Of a DNA stretch of 64,000 nt, positions 54,890 to 63,099 are shown one piece after another. Source of the DNA: Maribacter polysiphoniae (GTDB lineage: Bacteria; Bacteroidota; Bacteroidia; Flavobacteriales; Flavobacteriaceae). Below the pieces are notes generated by a model. That model had not been told where the DNA came from, searched no databases, and saw only the letters and a program-made list of their open reading frames with translations. The DNA is taken from the NCBI RefSeq assembly GCF_003148665.1, contig NZ_QGGQ01000009.1:1-64000 (forward strand). Direction: 5' to 3'. A program made the translations under genes and the position numbers. Position 1 is the first letter of the stretch; every line of letters starts with the position of its first letter.

Positions 54890-55702
54890 TTATAATTTTT
54901 CTGCGTCAAGGGCTTTTTTCACGGAACCATGTTTTTTAAGTAACATCTCCGCTGCGTCATAATCAATACCCAAGCCTTCTACCAAATACCTCGTACCACG
55001 ATCCACCAGTTTGGTATTGGTCAATTGCATATTTACCATTTTATTACCCTTGACACGCCCAATTTTAATCATCAGCGCCGTGGTAATCATATTCAAGACC
55101 AATTTTTGGGAGGTACCACTTTTCATTCGCGTACTGCCGGTAACGAACTCAGGTCCAACATTTATTTCGATAGGGATATCCGCAACAACAGCCAAAGGTG
55201 AGCCCGGGTTATTCGTAATCCCCGCGGTAAGCAAGCCATGTTTTTTTGCTGCATTTAAACCACCGATTACATAAGGTGTGGTCCCGGATGCCGCAATACC
55301 GACAATTACATCCTGTTTTGTAACATCATATTGTTTTAGGTCCAACCAAGCCTGATCTATGTCATCCTCTGCATTTTCAACAGCCTTTCTTATGGCAATA
55401 TCCCCTCCGGCTATCAGTCCAATAACCCGATCATAGGGCATACCAAAAGTCGGGGGTATTTCCGAGGCATCCAAGATTCCCAGTCTTCCACTGGTTCCTG
55501 CCCCTATGTAAAACAAACGCCCCCCTTTGTCAAATCGTTCCGCCAATCCGTCGACCAGCTTTGTGACCTGCGGAATAACAGCTTCAACTGCGTATGCCAC
55601 TTTTTTGTCCTCGTTGTTCATGTTTTCAAGTATCGAGGAGGTATCCATATCCTCTAAATGATCATAATTAGAGGGTGTTTCGGTAATTTTTTTGTATTCC
55701 AT
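54890..55702 (-). CDS. murQ: N-acetylmuramic acid 6-phosphate etherase
   Basis: This ~270-residue SIS-domain enzyme cleaves the D-lactyl ether of MurNAc-6-phosphate, giving GlcNAc-6-phosphate and D-lactate in murein recycling. Motifs are GGRLFYIGAGTSGRLGILDASEIPPTFG, VGIAASGTTPYVIGG and GSTRMKSGTSQKLVLN. I start it at ATG 55702 (MEYKKITETPS); the frame open further upstream would begin with TTG and overlap the repressor gene. It lies 5 bp after the deoR-type gene in the same transcript. No MurNAc kinase (murK/anmK) is nearby. Confidence 0.95.
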   Translation of the reverse strand: MEYKKITETPSNYDHLEDMDTSSILENMNNEDKKVAYAVEAVIPQVTKLVDGLAERFDKGGRLFYIGAGTSGRLGILDASEIPPTFGMPYDRVIGLIAGGDIAIRKAVENAEDDIDQAWLDLKQYDVTKQDVIVGIAASGTTPYVIGGLNAAKKHGLLTAGITNNPGSPLAVVADIPIEINVGPEFVTGSTRMKSGTSQKLVLNMITTALMIKIGRVKGNKMVNMQLTNTKLVDRGTRYLVEGLGIDYDAAEMLLKKHGSVKKALDAEKL

Positions 55703-55707
55703 CAGTA

Positions 55708-56457
55708 TCAAATAAGGTGTACTTGGTTATTTCTAAAAAGTTTTAATTGGTCATCATCCGGCGATAACTCGGTAATCATTGTATCGATTGCATTCATATC
55801 ACAAGTTTTATATCGATGCCTCGAATTCAACTTTTGGGATATGCTCAAAAGTATTGTTTTTTTAGAGGCCTTAATCACTGCCTTTTTCAATTGCACCACA
55901 TCCCAATCAAAATCGGTCAAACCCTCAATGGCATCAACATAACCCGTTCCTATAAAACCGTAATCAACCCTGATTTCCGATAAAGCATGGGTAGCGTTTG
56001 CCCCTATGGCAATCTGCGCATCTTTGGAAATCTTTCCCCCGATGAAGATGACATCGACATTGGGCTTGGTATTCAATTCCATGGCTACGGGTAAACTTAA
56101 GGTAAAACAGGTCAACTTCAATTTGGGTGGAATTATACGAGCCAACTCCATACAGGTAGTACCTCCATCAATAAAAATAACCCCTTCATCCTTAAGCAAG
56201 GATGCTGCTTTTTCCGCAATGGTTATTTTTTGGGAAAGTGCATAGATATTGCTATTTCTGGCACTATTGGTTGTGAATCCAAGGGAAATGGCCCCACCAT
56301 GGACTTTCCGCAATTTATTCTCCTGATCTAATTCTTTGACATCCCTTCGTGCCGTATCTATAGAAACATCCAGCTTTTCGGCAATATCTGTAAGCAAGAC
56401 CCGGTTATGCAATTCAACCTGGGACAATATTGCCTGATGACGCTCTTCTTTCAACAT
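55708..56457 (-). CDS. DeoR/GlpR-family transcriptional repressor
   Basis: This 249-residue protein has an N-terminal helix-turn-helix (RHQAILSQVELHNRVLLTDIAEKLDVSIDTARRDVKELD, residues ~6-45, with the DeoR-type RRD) and a C-terminal sugar-phosphate-binding DeoRC domain (GVIFIDGGTTCMELAR; FIGTGYVDAIEGLTDFD). It probably senses an amino-sugar phosphate and controls the divergent nagB operon and its own murQ operon through the mirrored repeats in the gap. A TAnnTTTG box precedes it by 19 bp. Confidence 0.92.
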   Translation of the reverse strand: MLKEERHQAILSQVELHNRVLLTDIAEKLDVSIDTARRDVKELDQENKLRKVHGGAISLGFTTNSARNSNIYALSQKITIAEKAASLLKDEGVIFIDGGTTCMELARIIPPKLKLTCFTLSLPVAMELNTKPNVDVIFIGGKISKDAQIAIGANATHALSEIRVDYGFIGTGYVDAIEGLTDFDWDVVQLKKAVIKASKKTILLSISQKLNSRHRYKTCDMNAIDTMITELSPDDDQLKLFRNNQVHLI

Positions 56458-56476
56458 ATTTTTGTACTTAATTCCG

Positions 56477-56484
56477 CAAAGATA
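56477..56484 (-). promoter_or_regulatory. Putative -7 promoter box for the deoR-type/murQ operon
   Basis: Minus-strand TATCTTTG matches TAnnTTTG, 19 bp upstream of the repressor ATG. Operator repeat 1 lies 14 bp further upstream, over the expected -33 region. Confidence 0.6.
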
Positions 56485-56497
56485 AGAAAACTATTCG

Positions 56498-56517
56498 TTG
56501 CCGTTTTATACCGTTTT
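56498..56517 (+). promoter_or_regulatory. DeoR operator candidate, half 1 (tandem 10-bp repeats)
   Basis: TTGCCGTTTT is followed directly by ATACCGTTTT, two 10-bp units in phase with the helix. The block covers the expected -33 region of the leftward repressor/murQ promoter. The same layout, on the opposite strand, occurs before nagB. Confidence 0.6.
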
Positions 56518-56566
56518 AACAAAGACTAATTGTATAAATAAATTTTTACAGCACAAAGTTGCAATA

Positions 56567-56586
56567 AAAACAGCAAAAAACGGCAA
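56567..56586 (-). promoter_or_regulatory. DeoR operator candidate, half 2 (mirror tandem repeats)
   Basis: On the minus strand TTGCCGTTTT is followed by TTGCTGTTTT, again two 10-bp units. It ends 18 bp before the nagB -7 box, over that promoter's expected -33 region. It mirrors half 1. Confidence 0.6.
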
Positions 56587-56604
56587 TATAAAAAACAGAT
56601 TCCC

Positions 56605-56612
56605 TATCTTTG
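56605..56612 (+). promoter_or_regulatory. Putative -7 promoter box for nagB
   Basis: TATCTTTG fits TAnnTTTG and lies 26 bp upstream of the nagB ATG. It is identical in sequence to the box of the divergent repressor gene. Confidence 0.65.
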
Positions 56613-56638
56613 TACTACAATCAATTTAAGAACAGCCC

Positions 56639-58567
56639 ATGAGTACATTAATTGCAAAAACAGCACAAGACATCAGCCACAAACCTGTAGGTCAATTTGA
56701 AGAAACCCGTTTTGAGAAAATACACAATGTAATTTTCGAGGATTCAAATGTGGCATCCATACAAGTGGCGCAGGAAATAGCCGATTTAATTCGAAAAAAA
56801 CAAGCTTTGGGGCAAAATTGCGTCCTAGGGCTTGCAACGGGATCTTCTCCGATTAAGGTTTACGAGGAACTTGTTCGCATGCACAAGGAAGAAGGGTTGA
56901 GCTTTTCCAATGTTATCACCTTTAACCTTGATGAATATCTACCTATGGAAAAGGGCAATATGCAGAGTTATTATTACTTTATGCATGAGCATTTGTTCAA
57001 TCATGTTGATATTCCCGAAGAAAACATTAATATCCCCGATGGTAGTATTCCCCAAGAAGATGTAGTGGAATACTGTTTATCCTATGAAAAGAAGATAAAG
57101 GATAATGGCGGAATCGATTTTCAGTTATTGGGAATAGGCCGAACCGGACATATCGGATTCAATGAGCCGGGATCCCATTATAATTCAGGAACCCGAATCA
57201 TTACATTGGACCATATAACCAGGGTTGATGCCGCACCGGCCTTTTTGGGTATCGACAATGTTCCACGAAAGGCCATAACAATGGGTATAGCCACTGTCAG
57301 GAGTGCAAAAAGAATCGTACTGCTTGGATGGGGTAACAACAAGGCCAAGATCATTAAAAAAACCATTGAGGGTGAAATTTCATCGCATGTACCAGCGACC
57401 TATCTTCAAAAGCACAACAATGTAACCTTTGTCCTTGATAAAGGTGCCGGTAGTGAACTAACAAGAAACAAAACACCATGGCTGGTCGGGTCGTGCGAGT
57501 GGACCGAAGAACTGACTTCCAAGGCCATCGTATGGTTATGTGCCAAAACAGGCAAATCCATTTTAAGGTTAACCGATAAGGATTATAATGACAATGGAAT
57601 GTCGGATCTTTTATCCTTGGAAGACTCCTATGACCTGAACATTAAAATGTTCAATAAACTTCAACATACCATTACGGGTTGGCCAGGCGGAAAGCCCAAT
57701 GCCGATGACACCAGTAGGCCAGAAAGGGCCGAACCTGCCAAAAAGCGTGTTATTATATTCAGTCCACACCCCGATGATGATGTTATTTCGATGGGCGGAA
57801 CCTTCGATCGTTTGATCGAACAGGGTCACGATGTACATGTTGCCTATCAAACCTCTGGAAATATTGCCGTTTCTGACAAGGAAGCATTGAAATTTGCCGA
57901 AATAGCAAATACCATAACCCCTTCCAAAGAATCGGAAAGTATTATTGAAGCCATCTTAAACAAGGATGAGAATACTTTTGACGCCTTAGAGGTACGAACC
58001 TTGAAAGGAGCGATAAGAAGATCTGAATCCTATGCTGCCACGCGTTACTTAGGTCTTGATGATTCGCATGTGCATTTCTTGAATTTGCCATTTTATGAAA
58101 CGGGAACCATCAAGAAAAACAACCTATCCAATGCGGATATTGATATTGTTGTGGACTTGATCAATGAGATTAAGCCCCATCAAATCTTTGCTGCAGGTGA
58201 CTTGGCAGATCCCCATGGCACGCACAAAGTTTGTTTGGATGCGATTTTCGAAGCCCTGAAAAGACTAAAAGAGGAATCCTTTATGAAAGATTGCTGGTTG
58301 TGGTTATACAGAGGAGCTTGGCATGAGTGGGACATCAACGAGATTGAAATGGCAGTACCGATGAGTCCTGACCAAGTATTGAAAAAACGATATGCCATTT
58401 TCTGTCACCAATCCCAAAAAGATGGGGTTATGTTCCAAGGCGACGACTCCAGGGAGTTCTGGATGCGGGCAGAAGAAAGAAATAAGCATACAGCTGCCAA
58501 ATACAAAGCCCTTGGTTTAGCGGATTATGCAGCCATCGAAGCTTTTGTTCGATATAAAATGGATTAA
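56639..58567 (+). CDS. nagB: Glucosamine-6-phosphate deaminase fused to a PIG-L/LmbE deacetylase-like domain
   Basis: This 642-residue protein has two parts. Residues ~25-300 are NagB: GLATGSSPIKVYEEL, NLDEYLPM with Asp98, and GIGRTGHIGFNEPGS with catalytic His171. It converts GlcN-6-P to fructose-6-P and ammonia. Residues ~368-640 form a PIG-L (LmbE-type) Zn deacetylase-like domain with HPDDD at 377-381 and DPHGTHKVC near 524. This second part could deacetylate GlcNAc-6-P or a related sugar, which would replace a separate NagA; that is inference. It has the divergent promoter with the operator repeats. A strong terminator follows. Confidence 0.92.
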   Translation: MSTLIAKTAQDISHKPVGQFEETRFEKIHNVIFEDSNVASIQVAQEIADLIRKKQALGQNCVLGLATGSSPIKVYEELVRMHKEEGLSFSNVITFNLDEYLPMEKGNMQSYYYFMHEHLFNHVDIPEENINIPDGSIPQEDVVEYCLSYEKKIKDNGGIDFQLLGIGRTGHIGFNEPGSHYNSGTRIITLDHITRVDAAPAFLGIDNVPRKAITMGIATVRSAKRIVLLGWGNNKAKIIKKTIEGEISSHVPATYLQKHNNVTFVLDKGAGSELTRNKTPWLVGSCEWTEELTSKAIVWLCAKTGKSILRLTDKDYNDNGMSDLLSLEDSYDLNIKMFNKLQHTITGWPGGKPNADDTSRPERAEPAKKRVIIFSPHPDDDVISMGGTFDRLIEQGHDVHVAYQTSGNIAVSDKEALKFAEIANTITPSKESESIIEAILNKDENTFDALEVRTLKGAIRRSESYAATRYLGLDDSHVHFLNLPFYETGTIKKNNLSNADIDIVVDLINEIKPHQIFAAGDLADPHGTHKVCLDAIFEALKRLKEESFMKDCWLWLYRGAWHEWDINEIEMAVPMSPDQVLKKRYAIFCHQSQKDGVMFQGDDSREFWMRAEERNKHTAAKYKALGLADYAAIEAFVRYKMD

Positions 58568-58589
58568 AATCATGTAATTAATAGCTCAT

Positions 58590-58623
58590 AAAGGCCTATT
58601 TTAGTATAAATAGGCCTTTTTTT
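58590..58623 (+). terminator. Strong intrinsic terminator / possible attenuator between nagB and the GHL10 gene
   Basis: A 12-bp perfect stem (AAAGGCCTATTT with AAATAGGCCTTT) and a six-base loop are followed by a long T-run ending 9 bp before the next ATG (58632). There is no room for a separate promoter between it and that gene. Confidence 0.85.
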
Positions 58624-58631
58624 CAATCAAA

Positions 58632-60134
58632 ATGATCAAAAAAATAAGCTTTCTCCTTTTTGTATTACTTGTCTCTTCATGTAGTATAATACAACCCATA
58701 CCCCAACCAAAAACTGAATTCAGGGGTGCATGGGTAGCAACAGTGGTTAATATCGACTGGCCAAAAAATGGTGCGGATTCCATCGAAAAAAAGAAAAAAG
58801 ACTTTCTGGAAATATTGGAATTCTATGATGCCATGAATTTCAATGCCATTATTGTTCAAGTGCGTGCCGCCGGGGATGCATTTTACGCTTCCGAATATGC
58901 CCCATGGTCCCGGTTTTTAACCTCAAAGGAAGGCACTCCCCCACCGAATGATTTCGACTATTTGGCCTGGATGATCAATGAATCGCACGAGCGGGGAATC
59001 GAATTCCACGCATGGTTGAATCCCTATAGGGCAACATTTGATTTGAAAACCGAAATACTGAGTCCAACCCATGATTTTAACCTGCATCCTGAATGGATGG
59101 TCAAATACGGCAAAAAATACTATTACAATCCTGGGCTTCCTGAGGTTCAAAAGAGAATGGTGGATGTTATGACCGAATTGGTTTCCAATTATGATATTGA
59201 TGCCGTTCATTTTGACGATTACTTTTATCCATACAAAATCAAGGATGAAACATTGAAAGATTCAACCACCTATACCGCATATGCACTACCCCATCAATCC
59301 TTGGACGATTGGCGTCGGAGCAATATAGATTCGTTGGTCATGAAAGTACATAAATCAATAAAACAAACTAAACCTTGGGTACAATTCGGTATTAGTCCGT
59401 TTGGGGTATGGAAAAACAATTCCACAGACCCTCGTGGATCCGACACCAAGGCTGGACAAACGACTTATGAGGACCTTTATGCCGACCCACTCACCTGGAT
59501 GGAGCAAGGTTGGATAGATTATTTAGTTCCCCAAGTATATTGGAGCATGGACCTCCCTGTAGCCTCACATTCCAAAATTGTCGATTGGTGGTCGAAAAAT
59601 TCCAAAAACACCAATCTATATATTGGTAATGGGGCTTACAAAGTGCGAAATAATAGTGACAAGGCATGGGATAACATTAAAGAACTCCCCAATCAATTAA
59701 AACTGGCCCGGAAAACTTCCGCAGTTCAAGGCAATGTTTTCTTTAGTGCCAAAAGCCTAATGAACGATAATCATGATGTCGTAAACCTCCTCAAGAAAAA
59801 ATTCTATCAATCCCCGGCCCTATCCCCTATTTCTCCCTTGGCCCCGAAAATGGAGGACAGCCCTATTCAATTCGAATCCATGGGAATTAAGAATGAAAGC
59901 TATGAACTGAATTTTGTAAATTCGGAGGATTATCGATATGCTATCGTATACCGCACAGGGAAAAAGAAAAAGGACTTCTATCCCATAAAAAAATTACTGA
60001 TAAAAACCACCATTGAGCAAGGGAAAAGTGTCATCATCCCTAAAGAGAACCTCAAGGGCAAAAAAAGAATAGCTGTCACATTTATAGACAAATATGGACA
60101 TGAAAGTATCCCAATGCTACTACATTTAAATTAA
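58632..60134 (+). CDS. GHL10 (DUF187)-family glycosidase-like lipoprotein
   Basis: This 500-residue lipoprotein has a signal ending VSSC (Cys17). The GHL10 (glycosyl hydrolase-like 10, DUF187) TIM barrel has FRGAWVATVVNIDWP, IIVQVRAAGDAFY, FHAWLNPYRATF, IDAVHFDDYFYPY and FGISPFGVWKN. The D-D near the HFDDYF strand is the likely catalytic area. Members of this family have been linked to murein-related or oligosaccharide cleavage, but the substrate is not settled. It is the first gene after the hairpin and lies upstream of an AmpG-like permease and a NagZ-type GH3, so a role in muropeptide scavenging is likely by context. Confidence 0.85.
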   Translation: MIKKISFLLFVLLVSSCSIIQPIPQPKTEFRGAWVATVVNIDWPKNGADSIEKKKKDFLEILEFYDAMNFNAIIVQVRAAGDAFYASEYAPWSRFLTSKEGTPPPNDFDYLAWMINESHERGIEFHAWLNPYRATFDLKTEILSPTHDFNLHPEWMVKYGKKYYYNPGLPEVQKRMVDVMTELVSNYDIDAVHFDDYFYPYKIKDETLKDSTTYTAYALPHQSLDDWRRSNIDSLVMKVHKSIKQTKPWVQFGISPFGVWKNNSTDPRGSDTKAGQTTYEDLYADPLTWMEQGWIDYLVPQVYWSMDLPVASHSKIVDWWSKNSKNTNLYIGNGAYKVRNNSDKAWDNIKELPNQLKLARKTSAVQGNVFFSAKSLMNDNHDVVNLLKKKFYQSPALSPISPLAPKMEDSPIQFESMGIKNESYELNFVNSEDYRYAIVYRTGKKKKDFYPIKKLLIKTTIEQGKSVIIPKENLKGKKRIAVTFIDKYGHESIPMLLHLN

Positions 60135-60149
60135 ATACAATTAAGATAG

Positions 60150-61424
60150 ATGATACAAAAAGACAAGTGGGCATGGGCATGGGTACCCATTCTCTATTTT
60201 ACCCAAGGACTCCCCTATGTGCTGGTCGTGACCGTATCAGTAATCATGTATAAAAAATTAGGGGTCAGTAATGAGGATATCGGACTTTACACCAGTTTAC
60301 TATACTTGCCATGGGTACTAAAACCCCTATGGAGCCCATTTGTTGACTTAAAAAGTACCAAGCGAAAATGGTTTTTGGTAATGCAGTTATTGATTTCCAT
60401 AGCATTATTGGGCGTGGGATTGAGCTTACCTACCCAAATGTTCTTTATGACCACACTCGCCTGTTTCTGGATGGCCGCCTTTGCATCGGCCACCAACGAT
60501 ATTGCCTCCGATGGGTATTACATGATCGGGTTGACCGAAAAGAAACAATCATTCTTTGTAGGCATACGGAGTACCTTTTACCGCTTGGCCATGGTCACCG
60601 GGGAGGGACTCATTGTTATCTTGGCTGGTTTTTTAGAACAGAAGTATGGGGACAATACCAAAGCCTGGAGCATGACCATGATCGCCACGGCCTTTTTGAT
60701 GTTGGCATTGACCCTATCCAACTTTTTCGTGACACCAAAATTTGAATCCTCTTTGGCAATTGCCAAGGACAAGCCCAAGGGTTTCTGGGAAGTATTCTCT
60801 TCTTTCTTCAATAAGCCGAATATTGGTATTGCCCTGACGTTTATTTTAACTTACCGACTAGGTGAATCACAACTGGTAAAAATGGTAGCCCCATTTTTAT
60901 TGGATTCCCCAGATAAGGGTGGTTTAGGCTACTCGACAGAACAATTGGGAACCATTTTTGGAACCGTTGGGGTGATTTTTTTATCCTTAGGTGGTATTTT
61001 GGGTGGCATTTTAATATCCCGTGATGGTTTGAAAAAATGGATGTTGCCCATGGTTCTCTCCCTCAATATCCCGAATATACTCTATGCCCTACTTGCGTAT
61101 ACAAAAACCACGAATGTCGTGGCCGTAACAACAACCGTAATATTTGAAAAATTTGGATATGGTTTTGGGTTTGCTGCCTTTTTAATGTATTTGATCTATA
61201 TCGCCGAAGGAAAATCAAAGACATCGCATTACGCCATTGCCACAGGTTTTATGGCCTTAGGAATGATGTTGCCCGGCATGATCAGTGGTTACATACAACA
61301 ATGGTTGGGATACGGTGGCTTTTTCATCTGGGTCGTCCTAGCCTCACTCCCAGCCTTATTTTTACTGAAATTCATTACCTATCCTGCCGATTTTGGCAAA
61401 AAAACAAAAGATACCGATGCCTAA
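60150..61424 (+). CDS. AmpG-like muropeptide permease (MFS)
   Basis: This 424-residue MFS protein has about twelve membrane helices. Near the N-terminus is YFTQGLPYVLVVTVSVIMYKKLG, a pattern shared with AmpG permeases that import GlcNAc-anhydroMurNAc-peptides into the cytoplasm. Also seen are LLYLPWVLKPLWSPFVDL, typical of AmpG helix 2-3, and DIASDGYYMIGL. It is flanked by a lipoprotein glycosidase and a cytoplasmic NagZ-type GH3, which fits murein recycling well. Its stop codon overlaps the start of the GH3 gene by 8 bp. Confidence 0.85.
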   Translation: MIQKDKWAWAWVPILYFTQGLPYVLVVTVSVIMYKKLGVSNEDIGLYTSLLYLPWVLKPLWSPFVDLKSTKRKWFLVMQLLISIALLGVGLSLPTQMFFMTTLACFWMAAFASATNDIASDGYYMIGLTEKKQSFFVGIRSTFYRLAMVTGEGLIVILAGFLEQKYGDNTKAWSMTMIATAFLMLALTLSNFFVTPKFESSLAIAKDKPKGFWEVFSSFFNKPNIGIALTFILTYRLGESQLVKMVAPFLLDSPDKGGLGYSTEQLGTIFGTVGVIFLSLGGILGGILISRDGLKKWMLPMVLSLNIPNILYALLAYTKTTNVVAVTTTVIFEKFGYGFGFAAFLMYLIYIAEGKSKTSHYAIATGFMALGMMLPGMISGYIQQWLGYGGFFIWVVLASLPALFLLKFITYPADFGKKTKDTDA

Positions 61425-63009
61425 AATACTGTCATACCAAGAAGCATCCCTTCAGTTGACCCTTACTGAAAAAATAGGTCAATTATTTATGCCTGCCGCA
61501 TTTATCAATGATTCGGAAGAAGAAATCCAGGCTCTGGAACAACTCATCTGTGAAAATCATGTAGGTGGACTTTGTTTTTTTCATAGTCGATCGAGTGCAG
61601 CAACGAATTTTGAAGGTAAAAAAAAGGTCATCTATAATAAGGAAAGTTTCAGAACGCTTCAAAATTTGATTGAACGCTATCAAAAAAAGGCAAAACATAG
61701 GCTTCTTATTGCCATTGATGCCGAATGGGGACTTGCCATGCGTATCGAAAACACACCCCAATACCCATACGCAATAACAATGGGAGCCATTCAGGACAAT
61801 ACGGATTTAGTGTTCCAAGTAGGGAAAAACATCGCACATGATTGCAAACAAGCAGGTATACATTATAACTTGGCTCCTGTCGTTGATATCAACAACAACT
61901 CCAAAAACCCTGTTATCGGGTATCGTTCCTTTGGTGAGGACAAGATAAATGTCACCACGAATTCGTTGGCATATCTTAAAGGGATGCAAAGTGAAGGTGT
62001 GATTGGGAGCATCAAACATTTCCCGGGTCATGGGGATACGGCCACTGATTCACACTTAGGATTACCCGTTATTGAAAAATCCAAAGAAGAATTATTGAAC
62101 AATGAACTTCACCCATTTCGAAAACTCATTGAAGAAGGTGTTGATTCGGTAATGGTCGGACATCTATGTGTTCCTGCCTTATCCAAAGGAAAACAAATAC
62201 CATCAAGTATTTCCAAAGACATGATCAAAGGTGTTTTAAGGCATGAACTTGGTTTTAAGGGTGTCGTTATTTCCGATGCGCTGAATATGCATGCCGTATC
62301 AAAAAACTATCCTGTACAGGGGGAATTGGAGTGGTTGGCCTTCGATGCCGGAAATGACATCCTATGTTTTGCCGAACAAATCGCCGCAGGGATCAAGATG
62401 ATTTCGGAAAAGGCCACCCAAGCGCAAATCGAGGAAGCGTTTAAACGGGTTTGGTCTTTAAAGGAAAAAGCAATACGGGCCGAAGTTGGTTCCCATTCTG
62501 ATCTTAGTGAGCCTGACCAGCTGAATACCGAAATAGCCAAAGCAAGCATTACCATGATCCAAGGGAATAAGGATGACATTGCCTCTTTCATGAAGAACGG
62601 TTTTATAGGCATCACAAATCATCCGGAAACAGAAAGATCGTTTTTGGGGATATTAGGTGACCATCATGATTTTCGTACATATTCATTAAAGGCTGTCATG
62701 GGTTCTTCCCTTGAGGATATCGAAAAGGAAGGGAACATTCTGCTATCGCTCGAACCTCCCCAAGTGAAACCCACCAATAATTTTGGATTCACAGAAGATG
62801 AAATCCATAAGATCAATGAACTGATAAACACCAAGAATGTAGTACTATACCTTTTTGGAAACCCCTATGCTCTACAACTTTTTGACTATCACAAAGCACA
62901 TTCAACTGTTGTGGCCTATCAAAATCTCAAAGTGTTCCAAGAGGTGGCAGCGTCCCATTTTATGGGTAGTATTGCTGCAAAAGGCAAACTACCAGTGGAA
63001 TTACAATAA
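61417..63009 (+). CDS. Cytoplasmic NagZ-type GH3 beta-N-acetylglucosaminidase
   Basis: This 530-residue glycoside hydrolase family 3 protein has no signal peptide. The NagZ-type barrel carries AIDAEWGLAMRI, the acid-base motif KHFPGHGDTATDSH (200-213) and nucleophile D287 in SDALNM, followed by an alpha/beta C-terminal domain. It should release GlcNAc from GlcNAc-anhydroMurNAc products brought in by the upstream AmpG-like permease; MurQ and NagB then finish the pathway. ATG 61417 overlaps the permease stop by 8 bp, implying coupled translation. It is a paralog of the N-terminal half of the exported fusion at 7993-10905, lacking the beta-lactamase half. Confidence 0.92.
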   Translation: MPKILSYQEASLQLTLTEKIGQLFMPAAFINDSEEEIQALEQLICENHVGGLCFFHSRSSAATNFEGKKKVIYNKESFRTLQNLIERYQKKAKHRLLIAIDAEWGLAMRIENTPQYPYAITMGAIQDNTDLVFQVGKNIAHDCKQAGIHYNLAPVVDINNNSKNPVIGYRSFGEDKINVTTNSLAYLKGMQSEGVIGSIKHFPGHGDTATDSHLGLPVIEKSKEELLNNELHPFRKLIEEGVDSVMVGHLCVPALSKGKQIPSSISKDMIKGVLRHELGFKGVVISDALNMHAVSKNYPVQGELEWLAFDAGNDILCFAEQIAAGIKMISEKATQAQIEEAFKRVWSLKEKAIRAEVGSHSDLSEPDQLNTEIAKASITMIQGNKDDIASFMKNGFIGITNHPETERSFLGILGDHHDFRTYSLKAVMGSSLEDIEKEGNILLSLEPPQVKPTNNFGFTEDEIHKINELINTKNVVLYLFGNPYALQLFDYHKAHSTVVAYQNLKVFQEVAASHFMGSIAAKGKLPVELQ

Positions 63010-63048
63010 TACTTTTTATGCTATTCAGGGTTTAACACCAAATAAAAA

Positions 63049-63077
63049 CCCCACACTATCCATTGAATAATGTGGGG
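63049..63077. terminator. Weak bidirectional terminator between GH3 and the DUF1080 gene
   Basis: A seven-base GC-rich stem (CCCCACA with TGTGGGG) lies between two converging genes, with A-rich and T-rich flanks. The T-run is poor. Confidence 0.5.
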
Positions 63078-63099
63078 CTTATTATTGTAATACTCCTTA

